Shown piece after piece: positions 33,051-35,844 of a DNA stretch of 35,844 nucleotides; the first letter of the stretch is position 1; each line of letters opens with the position of its first letter. The notes beneath the pieces were generated by a model, which was not told where the DNA came from, did not search any database, and was given only the letters and a program-made list of their open reading frames with translations. The position numbers and the translations under genes are program-made. This DNA comes from JANMMJ01 sp031373255. GTDB taxonomy: Bacteria > Pseudomonadota > Alphaproteobacteria > Rhizobiales > Aestuariivirgaceae. The stretch is from contig JANMMJ010000257.1 in assembly GCA_031373255.1 (NCBI GenBank), positions 1-35,844 on the forward strand, in the 5' to 3' direction.

Positions 33051-33066
33051 ATAGGCCAAATCCTAT
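33051..33066. promoter_or_regulatory. Palindrome 2 (ATAGG-N6-CCTAT) abutting the cysD fusion start
   Basis: ATAGGCCAAATCCTAT ends one base before the ATG at 33068. Just upstream, CCTAT-gtt-ATAGG at 33043-33055 shares the left arm, giving three alternating half-sites. A repressor bound here would block both transcription and translation starts of the downstream gene. Confidence 0.65.
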
Positions 33067-33067
33067 C

Positions 33068-34240
33068 ATGGACAGCATCGCAAAGTCATTCCTGAGCGAG
33101 ATTGAGCAATATCTCGCCAAGGCTTCAACTGACCCCACGACGTTGGGCAAGAGCGCTCTCGGTGACCCATCCTTTGTCTTCGACCTGCGCAAGGGCAGGT
33201 CGCCATCGACGCGAACCATCGAGCGCGTCCGCGAATGGATGGCCCGCAGCGGGCCCGGCGCGACGCTCCCCACGGCGAAATCCCCCATAGTCACCACCAC
33301 CCCCACAGCGGAAGCAACCACACCGATGGATATCCAGCCAAACCGATTGACCCACTTGCAGCGGCTGGAAGCCGAATCCATTCACATCATCCGCGAAGTC
33401 GCCGCCGAATGTGAAAAACCGGTGATGCTGTATTCCATCGGCAAAGACTCAGCTGTCATGCTGCATCTCGCCATGAAGGCCTTCTATCCGGCCAAGCCGC
33501 CCTTCCCGCTCATGCATGTCGATACCCGCTGGAAATTCCGCGACATGATCAAGATGCGCGACGAGACGGCGGCCAAGCTTGGCCTTGAGCTCATTGTCCA
33601 CATCAATCCCGATGGCATCGAGAAGAACGTCAACCCCTTCGATCATGGTTCAGCCCTTCATACCCAGATCATGAAGACCGAAGGCCTGAAACAGGCGCTC
33701 GACAAATACGGTTTCGATGCGGCCTTTGGTGGCGCCCGCCGCGACGAAGAGAAGTCGCGCGCCAAGGAGCGGATCTTTTCTTTCCGCGACACCCGCCATC
33801 GCTGGGACCCCAAGAACCAGCGCCCCGAATTGTGGACTCTCTATAACACCCGCAAGAACAAGGGCGAGTCGATCCGCGTCTTTCCGCTCTCCAACTGGAC
33901 CGAGCTTGATATCTGGCAATATATCCATCGCGAAAACATCGAAATCGTCCCGCTTTATTTTGCGGCCGAGCGTCCGATTGTCTGGCGCGATGCACAGATG
34001 ATCATGGTCGACGACGACCGCATGCGGCTTCTGCCTGGCGAAAAACCGGAAACCCGCAAGATCCGATTCCGCACGCTGGGCTGTTATCCGCTGACCGGAG
34101 CGATTGAATCGAACGCCGCAAGCCTTCTCGATATTGTCGAGGAAATGCTGGTGGCCACCTCCTCCGAGCGCCAGGGCCGCGTCATCGACAAGGACCAGGC
34201 CGCCTCGATGGAGAAAAAGAAGCAGGAAGGATACTTCTGA
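33068..34240 (+). CDS. cysD: Sulfate adenylyltransferase subunit 2 with an N-terminal HTH-like extension
   Basis: The continuous frame encodes 390 residues. From Met87 (ATG at 33326) it is a full 304-residue CysD, the PP-loop ATP sulfurylase subunit, with LYSIGKDSAVML at 121-132, ALDKYGFDAAFGGARRDEEK and RKIRFRTLGCYPLTGA. Residues 1-62 instead look like a small rhizobial HTH-type protein: LGKSALGDPSFVFDLRKGRS, then TRTIERVREWMA. A Pro/Thr/Ala-rich linker (63-86) joins them without a stop codon. Either a true fusion protein is made, or CysD starts at 33326 with a weak GGAAG site. It makes APS from sulfate together with CysN, whose start overlaps its stop. Confidence 0.88.
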   Translation: MDSIAKSFLSEIEQYLAKASTDPTTLGKSALGDPSFVFDLRKGRSPSTRTIERVREWMARSGPGATLPTAKSPIVTTTPTAEATTPMDIQPNRLTHLQRLEAESIHIIREVAAECEKPVMLYSIGKDSAVMLHLAMKAFYPAKPPFPLMHVDTRWKFRDMIKMRDETAAKLGLELIVHINPDGIEKNVNPFDHGSALHTQIMKTEGLKQALDKYGFDAAFGGARRDEEKSRAKERIFSFRDTRHRWDPKNQRPELWTLYNTRKNKGESIRVFPLSNWTELDIWQYIHRENIEIVPLYFAAERPIVWRDAQMIMVDDDRMRLLPGEKPETRKIRFRTLGCYPLTGAIESNAASLLDIVEEMLVATSSERQGRVIDKDQAASMEKKKQEGYF

Positions 34241-35844
34241 TGTCGCGCTTTATTGAATTTACTGGCGGTGACGTCGAAGCCTATCTCCAGTCACAGGAGA
34301 AGAAGGACCTTCTCCGCTTTATTACCTGCGGTTCTGTCGACGACGGCAAGTCGACGCTCATCGGCCGGCTGCTGTACGAAGCCAAGATGCTGTTCGAAGA
34401 CCAGCTCACGGCGCTCGAGGCCGATTCGAAGAAGATGGGAACCCAGGGCGGCAACCTTGATTTCGCCCTGCTTGTCGATGGCCTTTACGCGGAGCGCGAA
34501 CAGGGCATCACCATCGATGTCGCCTATCGCGCCTTCACCACAGACAAACGCAAGTTCATTGTTGCCGATACGCCGGGTCATGAGCAATATACCCGCAATA
34601 TGGCAACGGGCGCGTCGACCGCCGACCTTGCCGTCATCCTGATCGATGCGCGCAAGGGCGTGCTCACCCAGACCCGCCGCCACACTTTCATCGCAACCCT
34701 TCTCGGCATCAGGCATCTCGTCGTCGCCATCAACAAGATGGACCTTGTCAACTATAGCCGCACCGTTTTCGAAGCTATCGATGCGGATTACCGGGCCTTC
34801 GCCAAGAGCATCGGCGCCAGTGAAATCACCTGCATTCCATTGTCGGCGCTGAACGGCGACAATGTCATCGATCCTTCCGCCGAGATGCCCTGGTATCACG
34901 GCCCGACCCTGATGGCCCACCTCGAAACCGTTCCGGTGGATGACGATCTCGATCAACAGCCCTTCCGCTTGCCGGTGCAGTGGGTGAACCGGCCTGACCA
35001 GAGTTTCCGCGGATTTTCCGGTCTTGTCGCCAGCGGCAAGATAAAGCCGGGCGATGAGATCAAGGTTCTTCCATCGGCCCGCACATCCATCGTCGACCGG
35101 GTTGTGACCCAGGATGGCGACCTTGCCGAAGGCGTTGCCGGGCAGTCGCTCACCATCACCCTCAAGGACGAAATCGACATCAGCCGTGGCGACATCATCT
35201 GTGCCGCTCAAAGCCCGGTTCTGGTCTCCGACCAGTTCGAGGTCGAGGTGCTGTGGATGAGCGACGAGGAAATGCTTCCCGGCCGCCCCTACATCATCAA
35301 GAACGGCACGCGGCAGATCACCGGCACGCTCGACCAGTTGAAGTACAAGGTCAATGTCAACACCATGGAACACGTGGCGGCGAAGACCCTGGCCCTGAAC
35401 GAGATCGGCATCTGCAATCTCGAGCTCGACCAGCCGATTGCCTTTGCACCCTACAAGGAAAACCGTCATCTCGGCTCCTTCATCATCATCGACCGGTTCA
35501 CCAACAATACCGTCGGCATGGGGCTCATTCATTTTGCCTTGCGCCGCGCCTCGAACATTCATTGGCAGGCCCTCGATGTCAGCAAGGCATCCCGCGCTGC
35601 CAAGGCAAAGCAGAAGCCCTGCATCCTGTGGTTCACCGGCCTGTCGGGCGCTGGCAAATCCACCATTGCCAATCTGGTGGAAAAGCGCCTCCATGCCGGC
35701 GGCCACATGACCTACCTTCTCGATGGCGACAACATTCGCCACGGCCTGAACCGCGACCTCGGCTTCACCGATGCCGATCGTGTGGAAAACATCCGCCGTG
35801 TTGCCGAAGTCGCGCGTCTCATGGTGGATGCAGGCCTCATTGTG
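34240..35844 (+). CDS. cysN/cysC: Bifunctional sulfate adenylyltransferase subunit 1 / adenylylsulfate kinase (3' end outside window)
   Basis: 535 codons are inside the window and the frame is still open at the edge. The N-terminal GTPase domain has CGSVDDGKSTLIGRLL at 30-45, then EREQGITIDVAYR, ADTPGHEQYTRNMATGAS and INKMD. EF-Tu-like beta domains follow. At about residue 467 GLSGAGKSTIANLVEK opens the APS kinase domain, continuing with LDGDNIRHGLNRDLGF. The fusion (NodQ/CysNC type) makes APS and then PAPS. Translation is coupled to cysD by a TGATG overlap. A long open frame opposite this gene is a codon-bias shadow. Confidence 0.95.
   Translation, partial: MSRFIEFTGGDVEAYLQSQEKKDLLRFITCGSVDDGKSTLIGRLLYEAKMLFEDQLTALEADSKKMGTQGGNLDFALLVDGLYAEREQGITIDVAYRAFTTDKRKFIVADTPGHEQYTRNMATGASTADLAVILIDARKGVLTQTRRHTFIATLLGIRHLVVAINKMDLVNYSRTVFEAIDADYRAFAKSIGASEITCIPLSALNGDNVIDPSAEMPWYHGPTLMAHLETVPVDDDLDQQPFRLPVQWVNRPDQSFRGFSGLVASGKIKPGDEIKVLPSARTSIVDRVVTQDGDLAEGVAGQSLTITLKDEIDISRGDIICAAQSPVLVSDQFEVEVLWMSDEEMLPGRPYIIKNGTRQITGTLDQLKYKVNVNTMEHVAAKTLALNEIGICNLELDQPIAFAPYKENRHLGSFIIIDRFTNNTVGMGLIHFALRRASNIHWQALDVSKASRAAKAKQKPCILWFTGLSGAGKSTIANLVEKRLHAGGHMTYLLDGDNIRHGLNRDLGFTDADRVENIRRVAEVARLMVDAGLIV

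Noticed and set aside
34291..35742. 483-codon open frame opposite cysN/cysC
   Set aside because: Codon-bias shadow: the plus strand encodes clear CysN and CysC motifs throughout, and the antisense protein matches nothing.
1..35844. CRISPR arrays, tRNA or rRNA genes, phage genes
   Set aside because: Read for regularly spaced repeats, tRNA-like arms and structural phage motifs; none found.

Overview
The window looks like chromosomal DNA from an alphaproteobacterium, probably of the order Hyphomicrobiales. The evidence is high-GC coding sequence, adjacent mtgA and rpmF, a praR-type regulator beside lnt, metK and trmB, a dual-hairpin intergenic repeat of the kind common in that order, and a cysN-cysC fusion. 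I see no rRNA, tRNA, CRISPR array, transposase or integrase.

Layout. 1-1110: end of a possible prenyl-synthase gene, then mtgA and rpmF. 1238-11540: a surface polysaccharide region with a flippase, a GNAT-type acyltransferase and a JmjC/cupin-like protein on the plus strand, then rbsK, a Wza-like export lipoprotein, a glycosyltransferase and the dTDP-rhamnose operon rfbACBD on the minus strand. 11752-16481: an EF-hand protein, then the minus-strand housekeeping group lnt, praR, metK, trmB. 16545-17342: an Asp/Glu racemase family gene. 17332-32923: a long minus-strand methylamine locus. 33068-35844: sulfate activation genes cysD and cysNC, the latter cut by the window edge.

The methylamine locus encodes what looks like the complete N-methylglutamate pathway. 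GmaS makes gamma-glutamylmethylamide from methylamine and glutamate. MgsABC (a glutamate-synthase-like enzyme split into three proteins) makes N-methylglutamate. MgdABCD (a heterotetramer of the sarcosine oxidase type) oxidises it and releases the C1 unit. An XRE-cupin regulator, a creatininase-like protein, a LysE exporter, an OsmC protein and a peroxiredoxin travel with these genes.

The most unusual observation is an architecture seen three times in this one locus. The regulator, mgsC and mgdD are each followed by an accessory cargo (a membrane-anchored DUF4375 protein, a HicAB toxin-antitoxin pair, and a DUF2971 protein), and each cargo is followed by a second, truncated copy of the 3' end of the gene upstream of it. 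In the conserved blocks these second copies differ from the intact genes almost only at synonymous positions. They therefore look like tails of diverged functional orthologues rather than decayed fresh duplications. Each leftover tail lies just before the next operon gene, so removing the three cargoes restores a compact ancestral order: regulator, creatininase-like, mgsABC, osmC, lysE, gmaS, mgdABCD, peroxiredoxin. A second oddity is a small HTH-like domain fused in frame to the N-terminus of CysD, preceded by two near-identical palindromes in the divergent promoter region shared with the XRE-cupin regulator.
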